Shown: positions 46,676 through 54,203 of the stretch, piece after piece
Position numbering within the stretch: the first letter of the stretch is position 1
Layout: each line of letters starts with the position of its first letter
Assembly (NCBI GenBank): GCA_934661195.1
Contig: CAKUJD010000001.1
Coordinates: forward strand, 248,001 to 312,000
From: an uncultured Muribaculaceae bacterium
GTDB lineage: Bacteria > Bacteroidota > Bacteroidia > Bacteroidales > Muribaculaceae
Direction: 5' to 3'
DNA: 64,000 nucleotides
The notes under the pieces: model-generated
What the model was told of the DNA's origin: nothing
The model's database searches: none
Seen by the model: the letters and a program-made list of their open reading frames with translations, nothing else
Position numbers and translations under genes: made by a program

Positions 46676-46967
46676 TGTGTGGCGGGCGGCAGTGCGGAGT
46701 GAAAACAAACGTTAAAATCACCGGGCCTCGTGCAGTAAATGGCCAACGGCTGCATTTATTGTGTGAAGTTGAAAGCAACGGAGCTCGTAAATCCGCCAAC
46801 TGTAACTTCAAAGGGAATTTAGATTAAATGGTTTAATTATTCACAAAGTAAAAAGGCCATACGGAAATCAGCTCGATAACGGGCAATTGGTGTTGTGAAA
46901 TGTTTTCCGCATGCCTCACACAAAACAATCAACAACTTCAGTTACTAACATTAAAATTTAGACTATT
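46676..46967. other. Non-coding stretch, nothing recognised
   Basis: Almost 300 bp between the hairpin and the repeat-protein gene show no frame, RNA or clear promoter. Confidence 0.5.
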
Positions 46968-47339
46968 ATGAACAAGACAATCAAGATCCAGAGAATCGTT
47001 ATCGCAGCTATGGTAATGGGCGCGCTTGGCGCAGCCACAATCAACGCAGGCAACAGTTCAAACATCGGCAAGTGCGCCGCCAGCGACACAATAGTGGCCG
47101 ACACTTCGGCGGTCGACACATCAAAGAAGGCCCAGCTGCCTGCCGACTTCCTCCTGTCGATGACCGACACCGTGGCCGAGCCCGACACTGTGGCTAAGCC
47201 CGAACCTGCCCAGCCCGCTCCGGCACCAGAATTTCTGGTGGCAATGCGCGACACCGTGGCCGAGCCCGACACCGTGGCACAGCCCGAGCCAGCCCAGCCC
47301 GAGCCAGCCTCACCGGCTCCTGCATCGTGCATAGGCTGA
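46968..47339 (+). CDS. Secreted Pro/Glu-rich repeat protein
   Basis: This 123-residue protein has a signal peptide (about residues 1-27, VIAAMVMGALGAATINAG). The body is mostly two tandem 28-residue repeats (61-88 and 89-116), each FLxxMxDTVAEPDTVAxPEP followed by AQP-rich residues. The DTVAEPDTVA motif itself is doubled inside each unit. It is likely disordered and periplasmic or surface exposed, with no family recognised. The repeats are close in DNA sequence and could vary in number between strains. Confidence 0.7.
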   Translation: MNKTIKIQRIVIAAMVMGALGAATINAGNSSNIGKCAASDTIVADTSAVDTSKKAQLPADFLLSMTDTVAEPDTVAKPEPAQPAPAPEFLVAMRDTVAEPDTVAQPEPAQPEPASPAPASCIG

Positions 47340-47402
47340 CGTTCACACACAGCACAATGTGCGCTTAAATAATAAAAGTTCTACGATTAAAAAAATGAAC
47401 AA

Positions 47403-47450
47403 AAAAGCGCGCTGCCCACACTCTCATGGGCGGCGCGCTTTTATTTTTTT
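47403..47450. terminator. Bidirectional terminator
   Basis: AAAAGCGCGCTGCCCA (47403-47418) pairs with TGGGCGGCGCGCTTTT (47427-47442). A T-run follows on the plus strand and A residues on the left serve the minus strand. It lies between two convergent genes. Confidence 0.85.
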
Positions 47451-47463
47451 CCCGTGGTGGCTG

Positions 47464-48969
47464 TCACAGCTTCACATCGATCACTGCTCCTGTGGGGCTC
47501 TCGGTGTTGCAGCGGTTGAGGGTGGTCACCACAAAGCGGTGCCGGCCCTTCACCCCCTTCTGCTTGGGAATGGCAAACGAGGTTTCGCCCGTTATGCCCA
47601 CCACGGCGTCGGAGCGGGTGAGGTCGACCGGCTCCTTGCCTCCAAAGCGGTAGACCACGTAGAACCGTGCCTGCTGCATCGGGTCGCCGGCCTTTGGGGC
47701 TTTCCACTGCAGCACTTTGCCATCGCCGTGCTTCGACGCGCGCAGCGCAGTGGGGGGCTCAGGTGTCTTGCCGCCGTCAATCCACCCGTAGGCGGGCGGC
47801 AGGGCCACGTTGCGCTGCTCGCTGGTGATGAGCGAGTCGGCAAAGCCCTTGTAGTTGCCGCTGATGTCGTAGCAAGGCCACCACACCACTCCCTGCACGT
47901 TGCCGAGGCTGCGCATCATGCGCATCTTCTGCGCCAGCTGTGTGGGTGAGCGCGAGCCGTCGAGAGCGGCATAGTCCATAGTGTTGCGAATGGCCAGGCC
48001 ATACACCATGTGGCGGCCGTTGGCGTGCGAGTTCCACCAGCCGAACAGCACCGAGTCGCTGGCGGCCTTGTGCTCGAGCTGCCAGTAGAGCTGCGGCACC
48101 AGATAGTCGACCCATCCCATGCCGGTCCACTTTGGGCAGTCTGCATACAGGGCGTCGTAGCACTGCAGCCCGTGGGTGTCGCTGCCGTTGGCGTCGGTGG
48201 CCTTGTTGCGCCAAATGCCGAAGGGGCTTATGCCCAGGCGCACCCATGGCTTCTCGCTCACAATGGTGCGGTGCATGCCCTCAATCAGCAGGTCCACATT
48301 GTGGCGGCGCCAGTCACCGCGCTCCCAACCCAGCCCAAACCGGTTGTATGAGGCCGTGTCGGGAAACTCCAGCCCGTCCTTGGGGTAGGGGTAGAAGAAG
48401 TCGTCCATGTGAATGGCGTCGATGTCATACCGGGCCACAATGTCGCGCACCACGCCATTTATGTGGTCGCGGCACTCGGGATAGGCGGGGTCGAAGTAGG
48501 TCTGGCCCGCATACTCCAGAAACCACTCGGGGTGCCGGCGGCACAGGCTGCTGTCGGCTATCTGCCTGGGGTAGCCCACGCGGTAGGGGTTGATCCAGGC
48601 GTGCAGCTCCATGCCGCGCTTGTGGCTCTCCTCCACCATGAATTGCATCGGGTCCCAGGCGGGGTCGGGGCCTACGCCCGGTGTGCCGCTTATCCACACG
48701 CTCCACGGCTCCAACCGCGAGGGGTAGAAGGCGTCGGCCTGCGGGCGGCAGTGGAATATCACCACGTTGCAGCCAGTGGCCTTGATGCTGTCGAGCATGT
48801 TCAGCAGGTAGGCTTTGTTTTGCTCGGTAGTGTGGGTGGCGTAGTAGCGGTCGCCCACAGTTGGAATCCATGCCCCGCGGAACTCGCGCTTGGGCAGCGG
48901 CTGCGCTGCTGCGGCCGTCAAGGCCATTACGGCGGCCATTGCGGCCAGCGTTAAGTGCTTGAATGTCAT
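47464..48969 (-). CDS. GHL10 family hydrolase-like protein, second of a tandem pair
   Basis: This 501-residue exported protein (signal residues 1-22) has a GHL10 barrel. The features are FRGAWIPTVGDRYYA, NVVIFHCRPQADAFYPSRLE, ESHKRGMELHAWINPYRV, YDIDAIHMDDFFYPYP and WVRLGISPFGIWRN. A fibronectin III-like domain follows (about 415-500). GHL10 proteins are related to glycoside hydrolases, and the substrate is not established for this one. The HMDD pair is a candidate active site. It starts 18 bp after the stop of the paralogue upstream and shares long identical stretches with it. Confidence 0.85.
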   Translation of the reverse strand: MTFKHLTLAAMAAVMALTAAAAQPLPKREFRGAWIPTVGDRYYATHTTEQNKAYLLNMLDSIKATGCNVVIFHCRPQADAFYPSRLEPWSVWISGTPGVGPDPAWDPMQFMVEESHKRGMELHAWINPYRVGYPRQIADSSLCRRHPEWFLEYAGQTYFDPAYPECRDHINGVVRDIVARYDIDAIHMDDFFYPYPKDGLEFPDTASYNRFGLGWERGDWRRHNVDLLIEGMHRTIVSEKPWVRLGISPFGIWRNKATDANGSDTHGLQCYDALYADCPKWTGMGWVDYLVPQLYWQLEHKAASDSVLFGWWNSHANGRHMVYGLAIRNTMDYAALDGSRSPTQLAQKMRMMRSLGNVQGVVWWPCYDISGNYKGFADSLITSEQRNVALPPAYGWIDGGKTPEPPTALRASKHGDGKVLQWKAPKAGDPMQQARFYVVYRFGGKEPVDLTRSDAVVGITGETSFAIPKQKGVKGRHRFVVTTLNRCNTESPTGAVIDVKL

Positions 48970-48987
48970 GATGATGCTTGTTTGTTG

Positions 48988-50502
48988 TTATTTTACTGCC
49001 ACTTGGGTGCCGTGCGCACTCTCGTTGTTGCAGCGGTCGAGCACGGTCACCACATAGGTGTGCCGGCCGCGCGGAGCGTTGACGGCGGTGTAGGCGGTGG
49101 CGTTGGTGATGTCGACTATGGCCTTGGCGTTGCCCAGGTCAACGGGCTCGCCTGCCTTGAAGCGGTAGACCACAAAGAAGTGTGCCTGCTGCATGGGGTC
49201 GGAGGTGACGGGGGCCTTCCAGCTGAGGCGCACGTTCTTGCCCGCACGCTTTGCTGTGAGGGCGGTGACCTCGGCCGGTGCTATGCTGTCGAGCCACGTG
49301 TAGGCCGGCACAATGGCCTTGGCGGTCATTATTTTGCTCACAAGCGAGTCTTTCGCACCCTTGTAGTTGCGCACCACATCGTAGCCGGGCCACCACACCA
49401 CACCGTGCACATTGGGCAGCTCGCGGCTCATGGCCACCTTGCGCTCAAGTTGCGAGGCAATGGCTGGATTCTGAGTGTCGGCGTAGTCCATGCAGTTGCG
49501 CACTGCATAGCCGTAGTACATGTGTCGGCCGTTGGCCTGCGTGTTCCACCAGTTGATCAGCACCGAGTCGCTGGCGGCTTTGTGCTCAAGCTGCCAGTAG
49601 AGCTGCGGCACCATGTAGTCGACCCATCCGGCGCGCGTCCATGCCGGGCAGTCGGCATACAGGGCGTCGTAGCACTGCAGGCCGCGAGTGTCGCTGCCGT
49701 TCACATCGCTCGCCTTGTTGCGCCAAATGCCGAATGGGCTTATGCCCAGGCGCACCCACGGCTTGGTGCTTTGCATCACATTGTGCAGCTGGTCGATGAG
49801 CATGTCCACATTGTGGCGGCGCCAGTCGCCCTTGCTGGTCCATCCGGCGCCATACTTCTTCCACGACGCCGTGTCGGGAAACTCCTTGCCGGTCACGGGG
49901 TAGGGATAGAAGTAGTCGTCCATGTGAATGGCGTCGATGTCGTAGCGCGTCATCATGTCCTTCACCACTTTGCAAATGAAGTCGCGGCTTTCGGGCAGTG
50001 CGGGGTCGAAATATATCTTGCCGTCGGCGTATTTCAGAAACCACTCGGGGTGCTGGTAATACACGTGCCCCTTGGCTGGCACGTCGTCCTTGCCCGAGGT
50101 CACGCGGTAGGGGTTGATCCAGGCGTGCAGCTCCATGCCGCGCTTGTGGCTCTCGTCAATCATGAATTGCAGCGGGTCCCACACGGGGCTGGGGGCCACG
50201 CCGGCCTTGCCGCTAATCCAGCGGCTCCAGGGCTCGAGCTGGCTCACATAGGCGGCGTCGGCCTGCGGGCGCACCTGCCATATTATGGCGTTGACTCCCG
50301 TCTGTTTAAGTTCGTCGAGTTGCTTTGTGAGGTAGGTGCGGGTCTCGGCCGGAGTCATTTTGGCAAACTGGCTTTGGCCGATTATGTGCAGCCATGCGCC
50401 GCGGAATTCATGCTTCGGTGTGGCCGTGGCCTGGGTTTGCGCGCCGGCGGCAATGCCGCAGCCCAGCATGGCGGCCAGCGCAAGGGTCTTTAATAATTTC
50501 AT
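48988..50502 (-). CDS. GHL10 family hydrolase-like protein, first of a tandem pair
   Basis: This 504-residue exported protein has a signal peptide (residues 1-24) and the GHL10 barrel with ESHKRGMELHAWINPYRV, YDIDAIHMDDYFYPYP and RLGISPFGIWRNKASD. It closes with a C-terminal fibronectin-like domain. It is a close paralogue of the next gene, so the pair probably arose by tandem duplication. The start MKLLKTLALAAMLGCG at 50502 was chosen because it opens a clean signal peptide. Longer upstream frames are non-coding in character. Confidence 0.85.
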   Translation of the reverse strand: MKLLKTLALAAMLGCGIAAGAQTQATATPKHEFRGAWLHIIGQSQFAKMTPAETRTYLTKQLDELKQTGVNAIIWQVRPQADAAYVSQLEPWSRWISGKAGVAPSPVWDPLQFMIDESHKRGMELHAWINPYRVTSGKDDVPAKGHVYYQHPEWFLKYADGKIYFDPALPESRDFICKVVKDMMTRYDIDAIHMDDYFYPYPVTGKEFPDTASWKKYGAGWTSKGDWRRHNVDMLIDQLHNVMQSTKPWVRLGISPFGIWRNKASDVNGSDTRGLQCYDALYADCPAWTRAGWVDYMVPQLYWQLEHKAASDSVLINWWNTQANGRHMYYGYAVRNCMDYADTQNPAIASQLERKVAMSRELPNVHGVVWWPGYDVVRNYKGAKDSLVSKIMTAKAIVPAYTWLDSIAPAEVTALTAKRAGKNVRLSWKAPVTSDPMQQAHFFVVYRFKAGEPVDLGNAKAIVDITNATAYTAVNAPRGRHTYVVTVLDRCNNESAHGTQVAVK

Positions 50503-50574
50503 TATCAGTAGTTGTTGTTTAAAAGTTATTATTTCTGGTAGGATGCGGCATGGCGCGGGCCGTTGCCGCCTATG

Positions 50575-50582
50575 CAAATATA
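50575..50582 (-). promoter_or_regulatory. -7 box TATATTTG of the GHL10 pair
   Basis: On the minus strand TATATTTG lies 72 bp before the start of the first GHL10 gene. The -33 element is not clear. Confidence 0.45.
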
Positions 50583-50701
50583 CGGCTTTTTGTCTTATTT
50601 TCTGGCCGTCATGGTTGCCGATTTGGGAAAAGTCAGTAACTTTAAGCACCCGTTTGCCTGCCATGGTGGGCAAGTTGATTAACGAAAAGCAATAGCAAAG
50701 C

Positions 50702-51238
50702 ATGAATATCAAGTCAGCAATATCAATGCTCAGGAGCGGCGCAGCCGCCCTGATTGCGGCCGCCGCACTGGTGGCTGCCACCGCATCGTGCTCGGGCCCG
50801 ACGCGGGTCGACATCGATGGCATCACCTACTCAATCGACACCGATTCCACTGCCACTGTCCTCGGCCCCGTCAGTGGCCGGTCCGCTGCGGCCGACGGCC
50901 GCGTGGCCATTCGACAGAAAGTGAGCGCTCGCAAGCTCACATGCACCGTCACTGCCATAGCCACCGAGGCCTTCAAGGACTGCTCGTGGCTCAAGAGCAT
51001 CACCATCCCGTCGAGCGTGGAGCACATAGGCAAGGCAGCCTTCGACGGCTGCGCAGCCCTTGCCGAGATCCATTGCCAGGTGGTGGCTCCGCCCGAGGTT
51101 GAGCCAACGGTGTTCAACGGCGTCGACGCTTCGCGCTGCCGCCTGTTTGTGCCGCTCTCGTCATCTCCAAGCTATCAGGTGGCGCCGGTGTGGGCACAGT
51201 TTGCCGCCAGCGAGGAAGGCAGCATAGTGCTCCCGTGA
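50702..51238 (+). CDS. Lipoprotein with a BspA-type leucine-rich repeat
   Basis: This 178-residue lipoprotein has a long signal region and lipobox (TASC, Cys about 30). It carries one or two LRR_5/BspA-like units (VTAIATEAFKDCSWLKSITI, PSSVEHIGKAAFDGCAALAE) and a closing RCRLFVPLSSSPSYQVAPVW typical of the end of BspA repeats. BspA-like proteins bind host or partner-cell proteins in some species. Here the repeat number is small. It stands alone, just before the second repeat array. Confidence 0.75.
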   Translation: MNIKSAISMLRSGAAALIAAAALVAATASCSGPTRVDIDGITYSIDTDSTATVLGPVSGRSAAADGRVAIRQKVSARKLTCTVTAIATEAFKDCSWLKSITIPSSVEHIGKAAFDGCAALAEIHCQVVAPPEVEPTVFNGVDASRCRLFVPLSSSPSYQVAPVWAQFAASEEGSIVLP

Positions 51239-51274
51239 AAAAAGCTCAAGCCATACCAGCCTCAACACTTGCCA

Positions 51275-51484
51275 ATAATCGCGGAATGGTGCGAAATTGC
51301 ACAATCAATAATCGCGGAATGGTGCAGAAAAATCCAAATTCCGCACCGATAATCGCGGAATGGTGCGAAATTGTACAAACAATAATCGCGGAATGGTGCA
51401 AAAAACGCCAAATTCAGCGCTAATAATCGCGGAAATGTGTAAATTTGCGCAAATAATAATCACGGATAGGTGCAATAGACTATG
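51275..51484 (+). repeat. Tandem 33/41-bp repeat array leading into the second DUF4143 gene
   Basis: Six units begin with ATAATCGCGGAATGGTGC. Five are full, with lengths 33, 41, 33, 41 and 33 bp (starts 51275, 51308, 51349, 51382, 51423). The sixth (51456) is cut by the ATG at 51482. The 33+41 pairs form a 74-bp higher-order repeat. The fifth unit contains a perfect -7 box TAAATTTG (51440-51447). There are no unique spacers. The core resembles the 33-bp array at 30130. Confidence 0.85.
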
Positions 51485-52834
51485 AAAAGAAAGGTATACA
51501 GCAAGCTACTGGAATGGAAAAATGAGCGGCACGGCGAAAGTGCCATTCTCATAAATGGTGCTCGTAGGGTAGGAAAAAGCTATATAGTAAAGGAGTTTGC
51601 CAAAAAAGAGTATAAAAGCTATATACTGCTTGATTTTAATATGGTTGGCAGTGATATCAAGGATCTGTTTGACAATTATCTTGCCGACCTTGACACATTC
51701 TTTATGTACCTTGGTAGTTACACAAACACCAAGCTATATCCGAGAAATTCGGTGATTATATTTGATGAGGTGCAGCTGTATCCCAGAGCGCGTGCTGCCA
51801 TAAAATATCTGGTGGAAGATGGCCGCTATGATTACATCGAGACCGGATCGCTTGTCTCCATCAAAAAAAACGTGGAAAATATAATGATCCCATCTGAGGA
51901 GGAGGAAGTACCTATGTATCCGATGGATTTCGAGGAGTTCCTTTGGGCCATAGGCAACGACACAATGATGCCCCTCATACGCCACAATTTTGAAAAATTG
52001 CATGAAATGGGGCAGGCCATGCACCGAAAGTGTATGGATCTCTTCAGACAATATCTCATAGTGGGCGGAATGCCGCAGGCAGTGGCAAAATATGTTGAGG
52101 TTAAGGACTTCAGCAAGGTTGACCATATTAAGCGGCAAATAATAAGGCTGTACCGCAACGACATACAGAAATATGCGGCCGACTACGCACCCAAGGTTAC
52201 TCGAATTTTCGACACTATTCCTTCGCAGTTGCAGCGGCATGAAAAAAAATTCATGCTAAGAGCCTTGGCCGAGGGGGCAAGAATGAGAGATTATGAAACC
52301 TCATTCTTCTGGCTGGCAGATGCCATGATAGTGAATATTGCGTACAATACCACTGAACCGAGCATCGGCCTTGGGCTCAATGCCGACGATGCCACGCTGA
52401 AATGCTACATGGCCGACACTGGGCTGCTCATTAGTCAGGCATTTAATGAGAATGACATCGCCGCAGAGAACTTATACGGCAAACTTTTGTCAGGCAAACT
52501 TGAGTTTAATGGCGGTATGGTCATTGAAAACGTTGTGGCGCAAATGTTACGCGCTGCAGGACACAAGTTGTATTTTTTCTCAAAATATAGTAAGAGCGAG
52601 GCCGAAGAGAGAATGGAATTGGATTTCCTTATTTCCAAGAGTTCAGTGACAACCCGGCACAACATCTCACCCATAGAAGTTAAGTCAACGAGCCGCTACA
52701 CACTGTCGTCGCTTAGAAAAAGCATAGCAAAATATGGCAATTATCTTGCCACTCCTTATGTGCTTCACACAGCCGATCTGTTGGTTGATGGCGGAATCAC
52801 CTATCTGCCACTATACATGACTGGACTGCTGTAG
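51482..52834 (+). CDS. AAA_14/DUF4143 ATPase
   Basis: This 450-residue protein has the same plan as the gene at 30245. The AAA_14 domain has Walker A GARRVGKS (26-33) and a Walker B SVIIFDEVQ with D95 E96. DUF4143 has a possible nuclease-like triad: D381 in ELDFLIS, then E399 and K401 in PIEVKSTS. Both share YPMDFEEFL and a G-G-(L/M)-P motif with neighbouring residues. The coding sequence is more AT-rich than the surrounding genes. ATG 51482 falls within the last repeat unit. The function is unknown. Confidence 0.9.
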   Translation: MKRKVYSKLLEWKNERHGESAILINGARRVGKSYIVKEFAKKEYKSYILLDFNMVGSDIKDLFDNYLADLDTFFMYLGSYTNTKLYPRNSVIIFDEVQLYPRARAAIKYLVEDGRYDYIETGSLVSIKKNVENIMIPSEEEEVPMYPMDFEEFLWAIGNDTMMPLIRHNFEKLHEMGQAMHRKCMDLFRQYLIVGGMPQAVAKYVEVKDFSKVDHIKRQIIRLYRNDIQKYAADYAPKVTRIFDTIPSQLQRHEKKFMLRALAEGARMRDYETSFFWLADAMIVNIAYNTTEPSIGLGLNADDATLKCYMADTGLLISQAFNENDIAAENLYGKLLSGKLEFNGGMVIENVVAQMLRAAGHKLYFFSKYSKSEAEERMELDFLISKSSVTTRHNISPIEVKSTSRYTLSSLRKSIAKYGNYLATPYVLHTADLLVDGGITYLPLYMTGLL

Positions 52835-52880
52835 AATGTGTTCCGCAGCGCATCACTGCGAAAAAATATCGGAGCGACTG

Positions 52881-52911
52881 TTGGCTGCGGGCCGATTTAT
52901 CGCTACATTTG
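52881..52911 (+). promoter_or_regulatory. Promoter, -33 TTGG / -7 TACATTTG
   Basis: TTGG (52881-52884), 19 bp and TACATTTG (52904-52911) precede the AI-2E family gene. Confidence 0.7.
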
Positions 52912-53016
52912 CGTTCCGCGTCCGCACATGCGTTGCGGCTAAGTCGTGAATGTATGGAGGTGGCGGCGCTGATTGATTCGTTTTGAAATTAGAAAAAAAA
53001 CAGCATAGAGAGCATT

Positions 53017-54183
53017 ATGAACAACAATGTGGACACACGCAAGCGGTATGACTTCGACCGCGTTACACGAATGGTGATAGCCATAGTGTGCATTTTCGGC
53101 GCCATTTATGTGGTGAACTACCTTAGCCCGGTGCTGCTGCCCTTCTTGGTGGGCTGCGTGCTGGCCTACATGCTCAACCCCATGGTGGAGCGCATGCAGC
53201 GGCTGCTGCACTGCAAAAGCCGCACTGTGCCCGCTGTGGCCACGGTGGTGATAGCCTTCGGCGCTTTGGCCGCGGTGCTGTGGCTGCTCATCCCCTACAT
53301 GGCCAATGAGGTGAGCGAGATGACCGACACCCTCACGGCCTATGCCAAGGCGCAGTTCCAGGTGCCGCACCTGCCTGCCGCAGTGCGCGACTTTCTGCAC
53401 CGCAGCTTCGACCCACAGAAGCTGTCGGGCATGCTCTCGCACGACCAGTGGGACAAACTGGCCAACAAGCTGCTCACTGGCACGTGGACTGTGGTGGGCG
53501 GCACCATGAGCGCAATCATCAACGTGGTGTCGTGGCTAATTGCGCTGCTCTACATGTTTTTCGTACTCATCGACTACGACAAAATCAGCCGCGGCTTCAA
53601 GGGCGCCATCCCGCGCCAGTATCGTAAAATATCGCTCAAGGTGCTGCGCGATGTGGAGGTGACCATGAACCGCTACTTCCGCGGCCAGGCGCTGGTGTCG
53701 CTGTGCGTGGGCGTGATATTCGCCATCGAGTTCTCAATCATAGGCCTGCCCATGGCCATTGCGTTCGGCCTGCTTATAGGCGTGCTCAACATGGTGCCCT
53801 ACCTGCAGCTCATCAGCATGCCCGTGGCGGCATTTTTGTGCCTGGTGGAGGCTGTGGCCACTGGCGGCAGCTTTTGGAGCATGCTGGGCTGGACCTTTGG
53901 CGCCTACTGCCTGTGCCAGCTGATTCAGGACATGGTGCTCACGCCCCACATCATGCGGCAGCAAATGGGCCTGCGCCCCGCCATCATATTCCTCTCGCTC
54001 TCGATTTGGGGCTACGTGCTGGGCTTCATAGGCCTCATAATAGCCTTGCCCCTCACCACCCTCATATTCTCCTACTATAAGGAATATGTGCTCCACCAGC
54101 CCGCCTCGCGACCCACGCCTCCCCCCTACAAAGCCCCCGCCACTCCAGAGGATTACGCCCGCAATGGCAAAATAAATCAATAA
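53017..54183 (+). CDS. AI-2E family transporter
   Basis: This 388-residue membrane protein of the AI-2E (TqsA/PerM) family has about eight helices. VNYLSPVLLPFLVGCVLAYM, the LNPMVERMQRLL loop and the C-terminal GLLIGVLNMVPYLQLISMPV are typical. MVLTPHIMRQQMGLRPAIIF, then LSLSIWGYVLGFIGLIIALP, closes it. Members export autoinducer-2 or act as ion antiporters, so the substrate is open. A basic and proline-rich tail ends the protein. It has its own promoter, and the helicase gene begins 20 bp later. Confidence 0.88.
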   Translation: MNNNVDTRKRYDFDRVTRMVIAIVCIFGAIYVVNYLSPVLLPFLVGCVLAYMLNPMVERMQRLLHCKSRTVPAVATVVIAFGALAAVLWLLIPYMANEVSEMTDTLTAYAKAQFQVPHLPAAVRDFLHRSFDPQKLSGMLSHDQWDKLANKLLTGTWTVVGGTMSAIINVVSWLIALLYMFFVLIDYDKISRGFKGAIPRQYRKISLKVLRDVEVTMNRYFRGQALVSLCVGVIFAIEFSIIGLPMAIAFGLLIGVLNMVPYLQLISMPVAAFLCLVEAVATGGSFWSMLGWTFGAYCLCQLIQDMVLTPHIMRQQMGLRPAIIFLSLSIWGYVLGFIGLIIALPLTTLIFSYYKEYVLHQPASRPTPPPYKAPATPEDYARNGKINQ

Positions 54184-54203
54184 TAAGACGTGAAAAACGC
54201 AGC

